64,000 bases of DNA from Lichenicola cladoniae (GTDB lineage: Bacteria; Pseudomonadota; Alphaproteobacteria; Acetobacterales; Acetobacteraceae), in the NCBI RefSeq assembly GCF_013201075.1, contig NZ_CP053710.1, positions 290,210 to 354,209 of the forward strand. Direction: 5' to 3'. Shown one piece after another: positions 27,390-35,978 of this stretch (positions are counted from its first letter, which is position 1; each line of letters opens with the position of its first letter). The notes under the pieces are model-generated. The model saw only the letters and a program-made list of their open reading frames with translations. It ran no database searches and was not told where the DNA came from. A program made the position numbers and the translations under genes.

Positions 27390-29057
27390 TCAGGCAGCGT
27401 GGCCGATCGCGGCGGTATTTGATTTAAGCCAGTGCCATGGCAGCAGATCATCGAGGCGTTGCACCGGATGTTCCGCGATGCGGGCCAGCACGTCAGCCAG
27501 CCAAGCCTGCGGGTCAACGTCGTTCATCTTGGCCGTGACGATCAAGCTGTACATGATTGCGGCACGCTGCCCGCCGCGATCCGAACCACAGAACAGCCAG
27601 GATTTTCGCCCAAGTGCGATGCCTCTCAGGGCGCGTTCGGCCGCGTTGTTGCTGAGGCAGATCCGTCCATCATCCGCAAACCGGGTAAACGCCGTCCAGC
27701 GTTTCAGCATGTAGTCGATGGCTTTGGCGATGTCGTTGCCACGCGCGAGCTTAGCCCGCTGCTGACCCAACCAGTCCTGCAGGTCCATCACCAGGGGAAG
27801 TGACGAGGCCTGCCGGATCGCCCGGCGCTCCTCGGCACTGTGGCCGTTGATGTCGCGTTCGATGTCGAACAGGGCGTCGATGCGTTGCACGGCTTCCAGG
27901 CAGATTGGCGACAGAACCGCTGGGGCCTTGCCGTGCGCCGCACGGCGCGCGCTGCCCGCAAGGTCGGCCAGCACGAAAAACTTCCGGCGCGCATGCGCCC
28001 AGCAGGCAGCTTCCACGATCGGCCCGGGTTTGCGTCCCGGTTCATAGAGCTTGCCATAGCCGCCATAAGCATCTGCCTGCAGGATGCCGGTGTAGGCTGC
28101 CAGATGGCCTTGCGGGTGTTCGCCGCCGCGATCGCGCGAGTAGTGGAACACAGCACCCGGCGGAGCGAGACCACCGAACGGCCGATCGTCGCGCACGTAG
28201 ACCCACAGACGGGCGATGTCGGTCTTGCCGCGGGCCAGCACCGGCACCGTGGTGTCATCGCCATGCAGCCGTTCTGCCGCCATGACATGAGCAGCCAAGC
28301 GCCCAAACAGCGGCATCAGCACGGTTGTGCAGGCACCGACCTGGTCGGCCAGCGTCGACAGGCTGACCTCCACACCCTCGCGGGCATAGCGTTCTGCCTG
28401 ACGGTTGAGCGGCTGATGCTGGCCGAACTTCTCGAACAGAATCATGGCCAGCAGGTTCGGTCCGGCCCAGCCGCGGGGCGTCACGTGGAATGGCGCCGGG
28501 GGCTGACTGATGCGCTCGCAATCGCGGCAGGAGAATTTCTCACGCACATGCTGGATGACTTTCCAGCTGCGCGGGACGACCTCCAGGGTCTCCGTGACGT
28601 CCTCCCCCAGCCTGGACAGGCGTGTGCCGCCGCAGCAGGCGCAGGCCGACGGACCTGCGATGACGACGCGCTCGCGAGGGAGGTGTTCGGGAAACGGGCG
28701 CCGGGCCGGGCGCTTGCGGGTAAAGCCGGTGACGGCTGTAGTCTTGGCCGCGGCGGCCTCGGCAGCCAGCTCGTCCTCGGTGGCCGATGCTTCCAGCTCT
28801 TCCAGCTGCAGTTCCATCTGCTCCAGCAGGCGGGCGGTGCGCTCCGAGCGTGGTCCGAAGCGGTCACGGTTCAGTTTCTCAATCTGCAGCTTGAGGTGGG
28901 CGATCAACGCCTGGTCGCTGGATTGCTGGGCTTGGGCCTCGGCTATGACCCGGGCGACGTCGGCACGTGCTGCCAGGAGCGCTGCCTTGAGCAGCTCGAC
29001 CTCATCCGGCGGTGCGGCAAACTCGGCGTCCATGCCGAAGATTGAATCATGAACCAA
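27390..29057 (-). CDS. tnpC: IS66 TnpC transposase
   Basis: A 555-residue DDE transposase. It has an N-terminal coiled coil, a zinc-binding CACCGGTRLSRLGEDVTE, CRDCERISQPPAPFHVTPRG, the catalytic core LHGDDTTVPVLARGKTDIAR and AACWAHARRKFFVLADLAGS, and the C-terminal ICLSNNAAERALRGIALGRK. Length and order match complete IS66 TnpC. Confidence 0.93.
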   Translation of the reverse strand: MVHDSIFGMDAEFAAPPDEVELLKAALLAARADVARVIAEAQAQQSSDQALIAHLKLQIEKLNRDRFGPRSERTARLLEQMELQLEELEASATEDELAAEAAAAKTTAVTGFTRKRPARRPFPEHLPRERVVIAGPSACACCGGTRLSRLGEDVTETLEVVPRSWKVIQHVREKFSCRDCERISQPPAPFHVTPRGWAGPNLLAMILFEKFGQHQPLNRQAERYAREGVEVSLSTLADQVGACTTVLMPLFGRLAAHVMAAERLHGDDTTVPVLARGKTDIARLWVYVRDDRPFGGLAPPGAVFHYSRDRGGEHPQGHLAAYTGILQADAYGGYGKLYEPGRKPGPIVEAACWAHARRKFFVLADLAGSARRAAHGKAPAVLSPICLEAVQRIDALFDIERDINGHSAEERRAIRQASSLPLVMDLQDWLGQQRAKLARGNDIAKAIDYMLKRWTAFTRFADDGRICLSNNAAERALRGIALGRKSWLFCGSDRGGQRAAIMYSLIVTAKMNDVDPQAWLADVLARIAEHPVQRLDDLLPWHWLKSNTAAIGHAA

Positions 29058-29093
29058 GCCGCCGTGGTACTATTTTCGGCAGCTACCGATCCA

Positions 29094-29441
29094 TTATCCT
29101 GCAGATTGTGGACGCCATGTCTGCCGCGGATTGCGCCAGTCGATCGCCTCCAGCAAATAACCCATCTGCGCCGCTGTCAGCGGCACTGCGCCATCCACCG
29201 TCTGCGGCCAAATGAAGCGCCCGCGATCCAGGCGCTTGGCATAGAGCGACAAACCGATGCCATCATGCCAGATCGCCTTGATCAGCGAACCACTGCGGCC
29301 CCTAAAAACAAAAACATCCCCAGCAAATGGATCTCGGCCAAGCCCTTCCTGCACCTGCAGAGCAAGACCGCGCATGCCCCGGCGCATGTCGGTATGGCCC
29401 GTCGCGATCCAGATCCGTACGCTCGCCGAAACCGGGATCAC
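29094..29441 (-). CDS. tnpB: IS66 accessory protein TnpB
   Basis: A 115-residue IS66 Orf2-family protein with VRIWIATGHTDMRRGMRGLA, FAGDVFVFRGRSGSLIKAIW and GRFIWPQTVDG. Its start overlaps the tnpA stop by four bases. Confidence 0.92.
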   Translation of the reverse strand: MIPVSASVRIWIATGHTDMRRGMRGLALQVQEGLGRDPFAGDVFVFRGRSGSLIKAIWHDGIGLSLYAKRLDRGRFIWPQTVDGAVPLTAAQMGYLLEAIDWRNPRQTWRPQSAG

Positions 29442-29848
29442 TCGCGCAGCGCCGCCAGCACGCGCCGCAACGCGCCGAGATTGACGTCGCTGCCAACGCG
29501 GACGTGTCGGCCATTGCCCAGCTCGATTTCGATGAGCCCGGACGTCGGCACGGATCGCATCGGCGCTACCGAGTGCGGTGCCGAATTGGATGGCATGGAT
29601 TCCGTGGGAGCCACCCCGATCATCTGCACCGGCATGAACATCGCCATATCCGACGCCGCCCTCAGCACACCCTCACGCACCTGTCGTCGCCAGGTGAACA
29701 GAAGGCTTTCGCAAATATCATGGCGAGCCGCGACAGCGCGGATCGCAACACCAGGCTCCTGCGTCTCAGCAACAATGCGCAGCTTATCTGCCGTGCTCCA
29801 ACGCCGCCGACCCTCACGCCCGGTGATGATCTCCATCACGCCATCCAT
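29438..29848 (-). CDS. tnpA: IS66 accessory protein TnpA
   Basis: A 136-residue protein with the IS66/IS3-type helix-turn-helix: RRWSTADKLRIVAETQEPGV and AIRAVAARHDICESLLFTWR. It is the first gene of the tnpA-tnpB-tnpC order and overlaps tnpB. Confidence 0.9.
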   Translation of the reverse strand: MDGVMEIITGREGRRRWSTADKLRIVAETQEPGVAIRAVAARHDICESLLFTWRRQVREGVLRAASDMAMFMPVQMIGVAPTESMPSNSAPHSVAPMRSVPTSGLIEIELGNGRHVRVGSDVNLGALRRVLAALRE

Positions 29849-30456
29849 CGAAACACCTCAAGCGCCACCTAAAGTAGCAACTTAAGGTGGCGACAGATTC
29901 ACGCCCAGGCGGCCTTCAGCGGAGGGATACGTTGGAACCGCTCTTATCGATGGTGATCGTGCGGGGGACCCCATGCCGGCTGGCGGCCTTGCACAGGAAG
30001 CGGAGCGCCGCCTTGCGGTCGCGCTTAGCGGTCAAAAGGAAGTCCACCGTGGCGCCGGCCTTATCGACCGCACGATACAGATACTTCCAGGCTCCCTTGA
30101 TCCGCACGTAGGTCTCGTCCATCCGCCAGCTGTCACCCACCAGGCGCTTGCGTCCAAGGAACGCCTTCTCCAACAGCGGCACATATTTAAGAACCCAGCG
30201 ATGCAAGGTCGAGTGATCGACCTCCACACCGCGCTCCTGCATCATCTCTTCGATCTGGCGGTAGCTGAGCGGATACGCCACATACCAGCGCACCCCCCAC
30301 AGGATCACGTCACGCTTGAAGTGACTGCCCTTGAACTCAATCGCCATCGTCCGCCCAGCCTGAATTGGGCCCTAGATCCTATACCAAACATCGGTAGCGA
30401 AAAACTTGCGACAGAACCAGCCCGCGCACGGGCGCGGATCGCCGCCACCGATTGAG

Positions 30457-30942
30457 CTACCCGGTGACCGGCTCGCCCACCCTGGCTTCGTGGCCGGACG
30501 GAGTTTCCAGCGCGCTCACTTCCGCAATCCGACGGTTGTGCCGGGCTATTCCGCTAAAGCGCGCAGCGAGGAAGATGTTTACCAGCTCCGTCGCCAGCCT
30601 GATCCCGATGACCTTGCCCCCGAAGCAGATGACGTTCATGTCGTCATCCTCGACGCCCTGCCGCGCCGAGAAAGGATCATTCACCAGGGCTGCCCGGATG
30701 CCGGCGACCTTGTTGGCCGCGATGGACGCGCCCACTCCGCTGCCGCATAGGGCAATTCCCCGCTCGACGGTTCCCTCGACGACGGCCCGCGCCAGCGGGA
30801 TCACAAACATCGGATAGTCATCGGCGCTGTCTAGAGTTTTTGCGCCGAAATCGACGACCTCATGCCCGCCGACACGAAGCATCGCGGCAAGTTCGGACTT
30901 CAGCTGCCACCCACCATGATCTGCGGCAATACCGATTTTCAT
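30457..30942 (-). CDS. rpiB: Ribose-5-phosphate isomerase B
   Basis: A 161-residue LacA/RpiB-family enzyme interconverting ribose 5-phosphate and ribulose 5-phosphate. It has MKIGIAADHGGWQLKSELAA at the N-terminus, YPMFVIPLARAVVEG, the active-site cysteine in RGIALCGSGVGASIAANKVA, and DDDMNVICFGG. The ATG at 30942 matches the family start; a longer in-frame ATG at 31059 reaches into the kinase gene. It lies 97 bases downstream of the large kinase gene on the same strand and may be cotranscribed. It would help replenish xylulose 5-phosphate for phosphoketolase. Confidence 0.9.
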   Translation of the reverse strand: MKIGIAADHGGWQLKSELAAMLRVGGHEVVDFGAKTLDSADDYPMFVIPLARAVVEGTVERGIALCGSGVGASIAANKVAGIRAALVNDPFSARQGVEDDDMNVICFGGKVIGIRLATELVNIFLAARFSGIARHNRRIAEVSALETPSGHEARVGEPVTG

Positions 30943-31039
30943 GAGGCGGCTCCTGGTTGATGCGGGTGGTTTCCGGCGTAGGCCGGAGCCCCGGACTTCA
31001 GTCGGGCTTCCGGGCCCGTCGCCGAACTTCCCACTAAAA

Positions 31040-34000
31040 TCAAGCGGCGTCCGGGACATTGGCCTTTGCGTCCCAAGTGCCGGCTAGCACTAACCTCGCA
31101 AGTGCAGGAAGCGACGCCGCACCAGTCCTGCGCATGATTGAGGCACGGTGATTTTCTACCGTCCGCTGGCTGATAGCGAGATCTGCCGCTATATTTTTGC
31201 TCGGCTCGCCAGCAACCACCCGAGTCATAATTTCGCGCTGCCTTGGCGTAAGAGAGGCTATATTGCGGGCTGCATCCTCTCGCCAGACGACCTGCTTGCT
31301 CTTGTCGCGAGCCTGATCCAGAGCGCGATCGATGCTGGCCAGCAGATCGGCTTGGCCAACCGGTTTTTCAATAAAGTCTAAGGCACCGGCCTTCATGGCC
31401 ATTATTGCCATTGCGACGTCGCTCCTACCAGTAATCATGATAGCCGGCAGGTGGCTGGACGCAGTCTGCAAATGACGGAGTAGATCCAAACCGCTCATTC
31501 CCGGTAGGTAGGCGTCGATCAGCAGGCATCCCGTATCGCCATGACGGTATGATGCCAGGAATGCCTCGCCGTTGGCAAAATCCTCAACAGTACGTCCATC
31601 GTCCTCTAGCACCGACCGGAGGGCTGACCGAATATGAGCATCGTCGTCGACCACAAAGACCGTAGAAGGTTTTTTGGATACCGCGGGACGCTCCGGTTTT
31701 GGGATTGACGCATGTCGTTTCACGTCGAGGCACAGCATCTCCGCTATAGTTCGTATCAGCTCGTCGCGCTTTGCAGGCTTGTTGAGTTGCACACAACCTT
31801 CCGCCGCAACTTCACGCATTGTTTTGCTTGAGATATCGCCGGTAAGAATGATGGCCGGCACTGCCTTTCCGACGACCTGTCGTAAGCGGCCAACCGCCTG
31901 GATGCCGTTCAGGCCACCGGGGAGATTAAAATCGACCAGCAGCAGATGCGGCACTCCCGACGCATTCTGCACCAGCTTTATCGCGGCTGGACCATCTCGT
32001 GCCGTTAGGGCGCGGTAGCCCTCGGTCTCCAGCAGCATGCCGAGCAGTTCGCGTAAGTCGGGATCGTCCTCAATGATCAGGATCGTGCTGGGTGGGTGTT
32101 CGACAAGTGCCTTACCGCTGCTTTTTAAGTCCGATCGCGTTGTTTCCGCAAAAGAACCGCTCGTCGCGAGGGGTATCTCGATAGCAAACATCGATCCCTT
32201 TCCTTCCCGGGAGGTGACCCGGACGCGATGACCCAGAAGGATCCCCAACCTCTGTACGATCGACAGCCCGAGGCCGAGGCCGCGGCTGCGTTCCCGAGCG
32301 TCGTTCCCGACCTGATGATACTCCTCGAAAATTGCCTGTATCTCGCCCTGTGGGATGCCGATACCAGTGTCCCAGACTTCTACGCTAAGCATGGGGCCTT
32401 TCCGGCGGCAGCCGAGCAGGACTCTCCCCGTCTCGGTATATTTCAATGCATTTCCGAGCAGGTTGCGGATCATCTGCCTGAGTAGTTTCGGATCACTATA
32501 CACTTCTTGGGAGCAGTCGACGACGCTAAACTGCAGGCCTTTTGCCGTGGCTGGATAAAGAAACTCGTCCCGTTTTCTTGCAAGCAATTCACCTATATTG
32601 AACTGTTGCAAATCTGCCGGGATGACCCCGCCCTCAATCTGATTGATGTCAAGCAGAGCGTCCAGCATCACCGCCATCGAGCCGAGGGTGTCGTCTTGTC
32701 GGGCGATGAGATTTTGCGCCTTGTCGCCCTGTACCGTCTTGGCGAGGAGACCTTGCAACAGCGATAACGTCTGCAACGGCTGACGCAAGTCATGGCTCGC
32801 AGCTGCGAGGAACCGCGACTTGGCCCTGTTGGCGATATCAGCCTCGCGCCTGGCTTCGTCGACCGCGCCGGCGGCGCGCTTTCGGCTGGTGATATCGTTG
32901 AACGTGATAACCACGCCTTCGACTCGGCCGCCATGCGTCAGGTACGGCAGGATCCGGCGACGAAACCACTGCCCGCTGGCCGCCTCGATCTCACGTTCGG
33001 CAGGATCGAGACTTGCCAGAACGGTGATGGCGTCGCCCGCCAATGCACCGTCGGCCGCCAGAGAGTGAAGGTCGGCGAGCGGACGACCGACATCTCCGGG
33101 CAGAATGGCGAACAGCGATCGCGTCGCAGGCGTGAAAAAGCGGATGCGGAGATCGCGATCAAGGAACAGGGTTGCAATGTTCGTACTGTAGAGCACGTTC
33201 TGCAGGTCGTACGCCGTCGATCGTTGCCGGTCCAGCGTCTCCTGCAGTTGGCTGTTCAACGCAGTCAGCTCCTCGTTGAGCGACTGCAGTTCCTCCTTAG
33301 AGGCCAGCAATTCCTCGTTGGTCGACTGGAACTCCTCGTTGACGGAAACCGCGTCTTCGTTGACCGCCTTCTGCTCTTCAGCGGATAACTCAAGATCGCG
33401 GAGGGCAGCCTGAAGGTCCCTCCGCGTCGTTTCGAGTTCAAGCTCAAGCTCGGCAAACTGTGGCGGATTGCGAGTGATCGCATTGCCGTCAACCAGCGCA
33501 GCCCGTGGTGCGGGAACGAAGCAGACCAGCAGCAATGCTTCGCCATCGTCCAGCACCGGCTGCGCCTCGATGATGACCTGCTCGGCGTGGCACTCGACGG
33601 CGATGCGGGTTTTATCGCGCCGAGAGCGATCGATCGCTGTTCGCAGCTTCGCGCGCAGGCCGGACCGTACGGTCATGAGAAGGTCGTGCGTGGGATGGCC
33701 GGTTGCAAGGCGAAGGTAGCGGTCTGTGGGGCCAAGCGAAAAAACGCTTTCATTGGCCTGATTGATCAATACGGCTGCCGGCGCGTATCCGTCCAGCACG
33801 AGCCGGCGGCCGAGATCGGCAAGCGCCACTTGGCGCGATGGTGGCCGCACGACCACCGCTTGGCGCAGCCGCAAACCCGCACCAGTCGGGATGGCCAGGC
33901 TGAGCCTGTCCACGCGTCCTACGCGGCGGTAGATCCGCTGATCCTTTGCGACAGCCTCGAAGCGGCCGTTGGCGCTGCCGGGCGTCTCGACGGGCCCCAG

Positions 34001-35419
34001 CACCAGAAACCCCTCTTCGGAGAGCGCGAAATGGAAGAGCGAGATAGCTTTTTCCTGCGCGTCGGGTTGAAAGTAGATCAACAGGTTACGGCAGGAAATC
34101 AAATCCAGCCGAGAAAAAGGCGCGTCGGAGAGCACATCCTGCACGGTGAAGACGACCAGGGCGCGAAGCTCGGCAGACACACGCCAGATATTGCCTTCCT
34201 GCGAAAAGAACCGGCTCAGACGATCGGTTGACACGCTCTGAACGATCGTGTCGGGATAGGCGGCATCTCGAGCCGTCGCGACAGCGTCTGCATCGATGTC
34301 TGAGGCAAACAGCTGCACCCGAACAGGATGCTCGGACCGGGCGATCTCCTCCTGGAAGAGCATCGCGAGCGAATAGACTTCTTCACCCGTACTGCATCCA
34401 GGAACCCAGACCCGCAGATGCCGGTCAGCCGGATGCTGTCGCACCATGCTGGGAATGATATGCTCCGCCAGGTAGGCAAACACCGCAGGATCTCGGAAAA
34501 ACCCGGTGACATGGATCAGCAGGTCCTTTGCCAGTAGATCAAGCTCGTCACCATCCTGGCGCAGCAGTTGAAGGTAGCGGCCGATGTCATGTGGCGCAAT
34601 TCCGGCGAGCGCCATGCGCCGCTCAGCGCGGCGTTGCAGCGTACCGTGCTTATACTCGCTGAAATTATGCCGGGTGTTGGATCGCAGCAACGCGATGATG
34701 TCGGCTAAATCGGGCTGCTTTGGCCCGGTTTGAGGGTGCAGGGTTTGAGGTGGTGACGGCGGAAGATCCTTGTGAAGCCAATCCGTCAATGCGGACGGGA
34801 TAACGCCGACCGGTAGTACCCGGTCGGCCATCCCGGTGGCGATCGCGCTCTGCGGCATCCCGTCATAAGCTGCCTCGTCAGGATCCTGTACAATCACGAA
34901 CCCCCCGGCCTTCTTAATGGCAACCAACCCCACGCTGCCGTCCGCGCCTGTGCCAGATAGGATGATGCACGCAGCCCTTGGGCCGTAACTCTCCGCTAGG
35001 GATTGCAATAGAAAATCGAATGTGAGCCGCGTGCCATCCTTACCCCGTCGCGGGGTTAGGTGCAGTGCATTGTGAGCCACGGACAGGTCGGTTCCGGGGG
35101 GGATGACATACAAATGGTCTGCCGCCAGCGGCAATCCATCTGCCGCCTCGCAGACGGTCAGGCCGGTTCGCGCAGCTAGAAGCTCTGTCATCATGCTGGC
35201 ATGCGTCGGGTCAAGGTGCTGCACGAATACGAATGCCACCCCGCAACCAGGCTGGATTGCCGCCACCAGTTTCGTGCAGGCTTCAAGGCCACCCGCTGAT
35301 GCGCCGATACCGACGACGGTAAGGCTTGCCGAGTCGATTACGGGATATTGCAGGGCAGCGGGCTCTGCATTGACCAAGATCGGCTTCGGTCTGGGTGGAG
35401 ACGCTTGGCGTCGAGGCAT
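31040..35419 (-). CDS. CheB-CheR-PAS-histidine kinase-REC-REC-LuxR (FixJ-type) fusion
   Basis: A single 1,459-residue soluble signalling protein. Domains in order: CheB methylesterase, about 30-215, with GIGASAGGLEA and QHLDPTHASM; CheR methyltransferase, about 235-490, with WVPGCSTGEEVYSLAMLF and DLISCRNLLIYF; a long coiled coil, about 655-745; a PAS domain, about 750-860; HisKA with phospho-acceptor in ASHDLRQPLQTL near 875; HATPase with NLLGNALKYTE near 988, DTGIGIP and RGLGLGLSIV; REC1 with acceptor Asp in LLLVDFNLPG near 1162; REC2 with VFVVDDDAHIR near 1257 and LLIDAYLPGMSG near 1302; and a LuxR/FixJ helix-turn-helix, about 1389-1445 (SLTPRQREIMTRVVAG, SQRTVENHRASIMRR). Most CheB-CheR kinases signal to a separate FixJ-like regulator; here it is fused. 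There are no membrane segments, so the signal is probably cytosolic. It is the candidate reader of the FixJ-like boxes in this window. Confidence 0.93.
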   Translation of the reverse strand: MPRRQASPPRPKPILVNAEPAALQYPVIDSASLTVVGIGASAGGLEACTKLVAAIQPGCGVAFVFVQHLDPTHASMMTELLAARTGLTVCEAADGLPLAADHLYVIPPGTDLSVAHNALHLTPRRGKDGTRLTFDFLLQSLAESYGPRAACIILSGTGADGSVGLVAIKKAGGFVIVQDPDEAAYDGMPQSAIATGMADRVLPVGVIPSALTDWLHKDLPPSPPQTLHPQTGPKQPDLADIIALLRSNTRHNFSEYKHGTLQRRAERRMALAGIAPHDIGRYLQLLRQDGDELDLLAKDLLIHVTGFFRDPAVFAYLAEHIIPSMVRQHPADRHLRVWVPGCSTGEEVYSLAMLFQEEIARSEHPVRVQLFASDIDADAVATARDAAYPDTIVQSVSTDRLSRFFSQEGNIWRVSAELRALVVFTVQDVLSDAPFSRLDLISCRNLLIYFQPDAQEKAISLFHFALSEEGFLVLGPVETPGSANGRFEAVAKDQRIYRRVGRVDRLSLAIPTGAGLRLRQAVVVRPPSRQVALADLGRRLVLDGYAPAAVLINQANESVFSLGPTDRYLRLATGHPTHDLLMTVRSGLRAKLRTAIDRSRRDKTRIAVECHAEQVIIEAQPVLDDGEALLLVCFVPAPRAALVDGNAITRNPPQFAELELELETTRRDLQAALRDLELSAEEQKAVNEDAVSVNEEFQSTNEELLASKEELQSLNEELTALNSQLQETLDRQRSTAYDLQNVLYSTNIATLFLDRDLRIRFFTPATRSLFAILPGDVGRPLADLHSLAADGALAGDAITVLASLDPAEREIEAASGQWFRRRILPYLTHGGRVEGVVITFNDITSRKRAAGAVDEARREADIANRAKSRFLAAASHDLRQPLQTLSLLQGLLAKTVQGDKAQNLIARQDDTLGSMAVMLDALLDINQIEGGVIPADLQQFNIGELLARKRDEFLYPATAKGLQFSVVDCSQEVYSDPKLLRQMIRNLLGNALKYTETGRVLLGCRRKGPMLSVEVWDTGIGIPQGEIQAIFEEYHQVGNDARERSRGLGLGLSIVQRLGILLGHRVRVTSREGKGSMFAIEIPLATSGSFAETTRSDLKSSGKALVEHPPSTILIIEDDPDLRELLGMLLETEGYRALTARDGPAAIKLVQNASGVPHLLLVDFNLPGGLNGIQAVGRLRQVVGKAVPAIILTGDISSKTMREVAAEGCVQLNKPAKRDELIRTIAEMLCLDVKRHASIPKPERPAVSKKPSTVFVVDDDAHIRSALRSVLEDDGRTVEDFANGEAFLASYRHGDTGCLLIDAYLPGMSGLDLLRHLQTASSHLPAIMITGRSDVAMAIMAMKAGALDFIEKPVGQADLLASIDRALDQARDKSKQVVWREDAARNIASLTPRQREIMTRVVAGEPSKNIAADLAISQRTVENHRASIMRRTGAASLPALARLVLAGTWDAKANVPDAA

Positions 35420-35501
35420 GTCCAGTGTTCCTGCTGCTATTCGTATCGAAAACGGTGGTAAGTCACGGTAGGAGCAAGTCTCCCCTCAAGCGAGGATTCC
35501 G

Positions 35502-35521
35502 TAAGTGTTTTCCGACCTTCC
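35502..35521 (+). promoter_or_regulatory. Weak FixJ-like box near the kinase gene
   Basis: TAAGTGTTTTCCGACCTTCC matches the element at 16 or 17 of 20 positions but breaks the GTAG core. It lies 83 bases upstream of the kinase gene, pointing away from it and toward IS630 debris. It could serve autoregulation or a lost divergent gene. Confidence 0.3.
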
Positions 35522-35978
35522 ACCATTGCCAATACCGCGCCTGGAGCCTAGCACGATCTCCCAGAGTCGAAAGTTCTTCCCCGACGCGGAGCCGATCTGA
35601 TTCACCATGTTGGCTGGATTGGAGGCCAGCATGGATGGGACGGACACTTTCTCAGGACCTTCGAGACCGGGTAATCGCCGCCGTGGATGGTGGCATGTCG
35701 CGCAATGCCGCCGCTGCGCGGTTCGGCGTGGCAGTAGCGACAGCGGTCCGTTGGGTTCGGGCCCGGCGGACGGAGGGACTGCCAACACCGCGGCCCAAGG
35801 GCGACGACCTGCGCTTCCAGCGGATCGAGAGCTACCGGGTGGTGATCCTCGCGGCTATCGACGCGCAGGTGGATATAACTCTCGTCGAGCTCTCTGAGCT
35901 GCTACGTGAGCGGCATGGTGCGTCGTTCGCGCCAAGCACGATCTGGCGTTTCCTCGACCGCCACGGGATGACCTTAAA

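Larger units (their letters stand above)
27354..29930 (-). mobile_element. Complete IS66-family element, 2,577 bp
   Basis: The ends are GTAACCATCCGCTGAGC and the inverse of GTATCCCTCCGCTGAAGG. The target GTTGGAAC is duplicated at 27346-27353 and 29931-29938, the 8-base duplication usual for IS66. tnpA, tnpB and tnpC are all open, so this is probably the youngest and potentially active element in the window. Confidence 0.93.
27033..30418 (-). mobile_element. IS6-family element, copy 2, split by IS66
   Basis: Same ends and sequence as the 801-bp element at 21594-22394. Removing the IS66 insert and one copy of its 8-base duplication restores exactly 801 bases. The transposase is divided into 29916-30347 (N-terminal part to TIDKSGSN) and 26989-27357 (from AAIDSYNAEHDAGIKTRQVK) and is inactive. 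Confidence 0.9.

Noticed and set aside
32477..32490. GAGTAGTTTCGGA, a near match to the recurrent box
   Set aside because: It lies inside the kinase coding region where it encodes conserved residues (PKLLRQMIRN on the other strand), lacks one C, and no gene start follows it.
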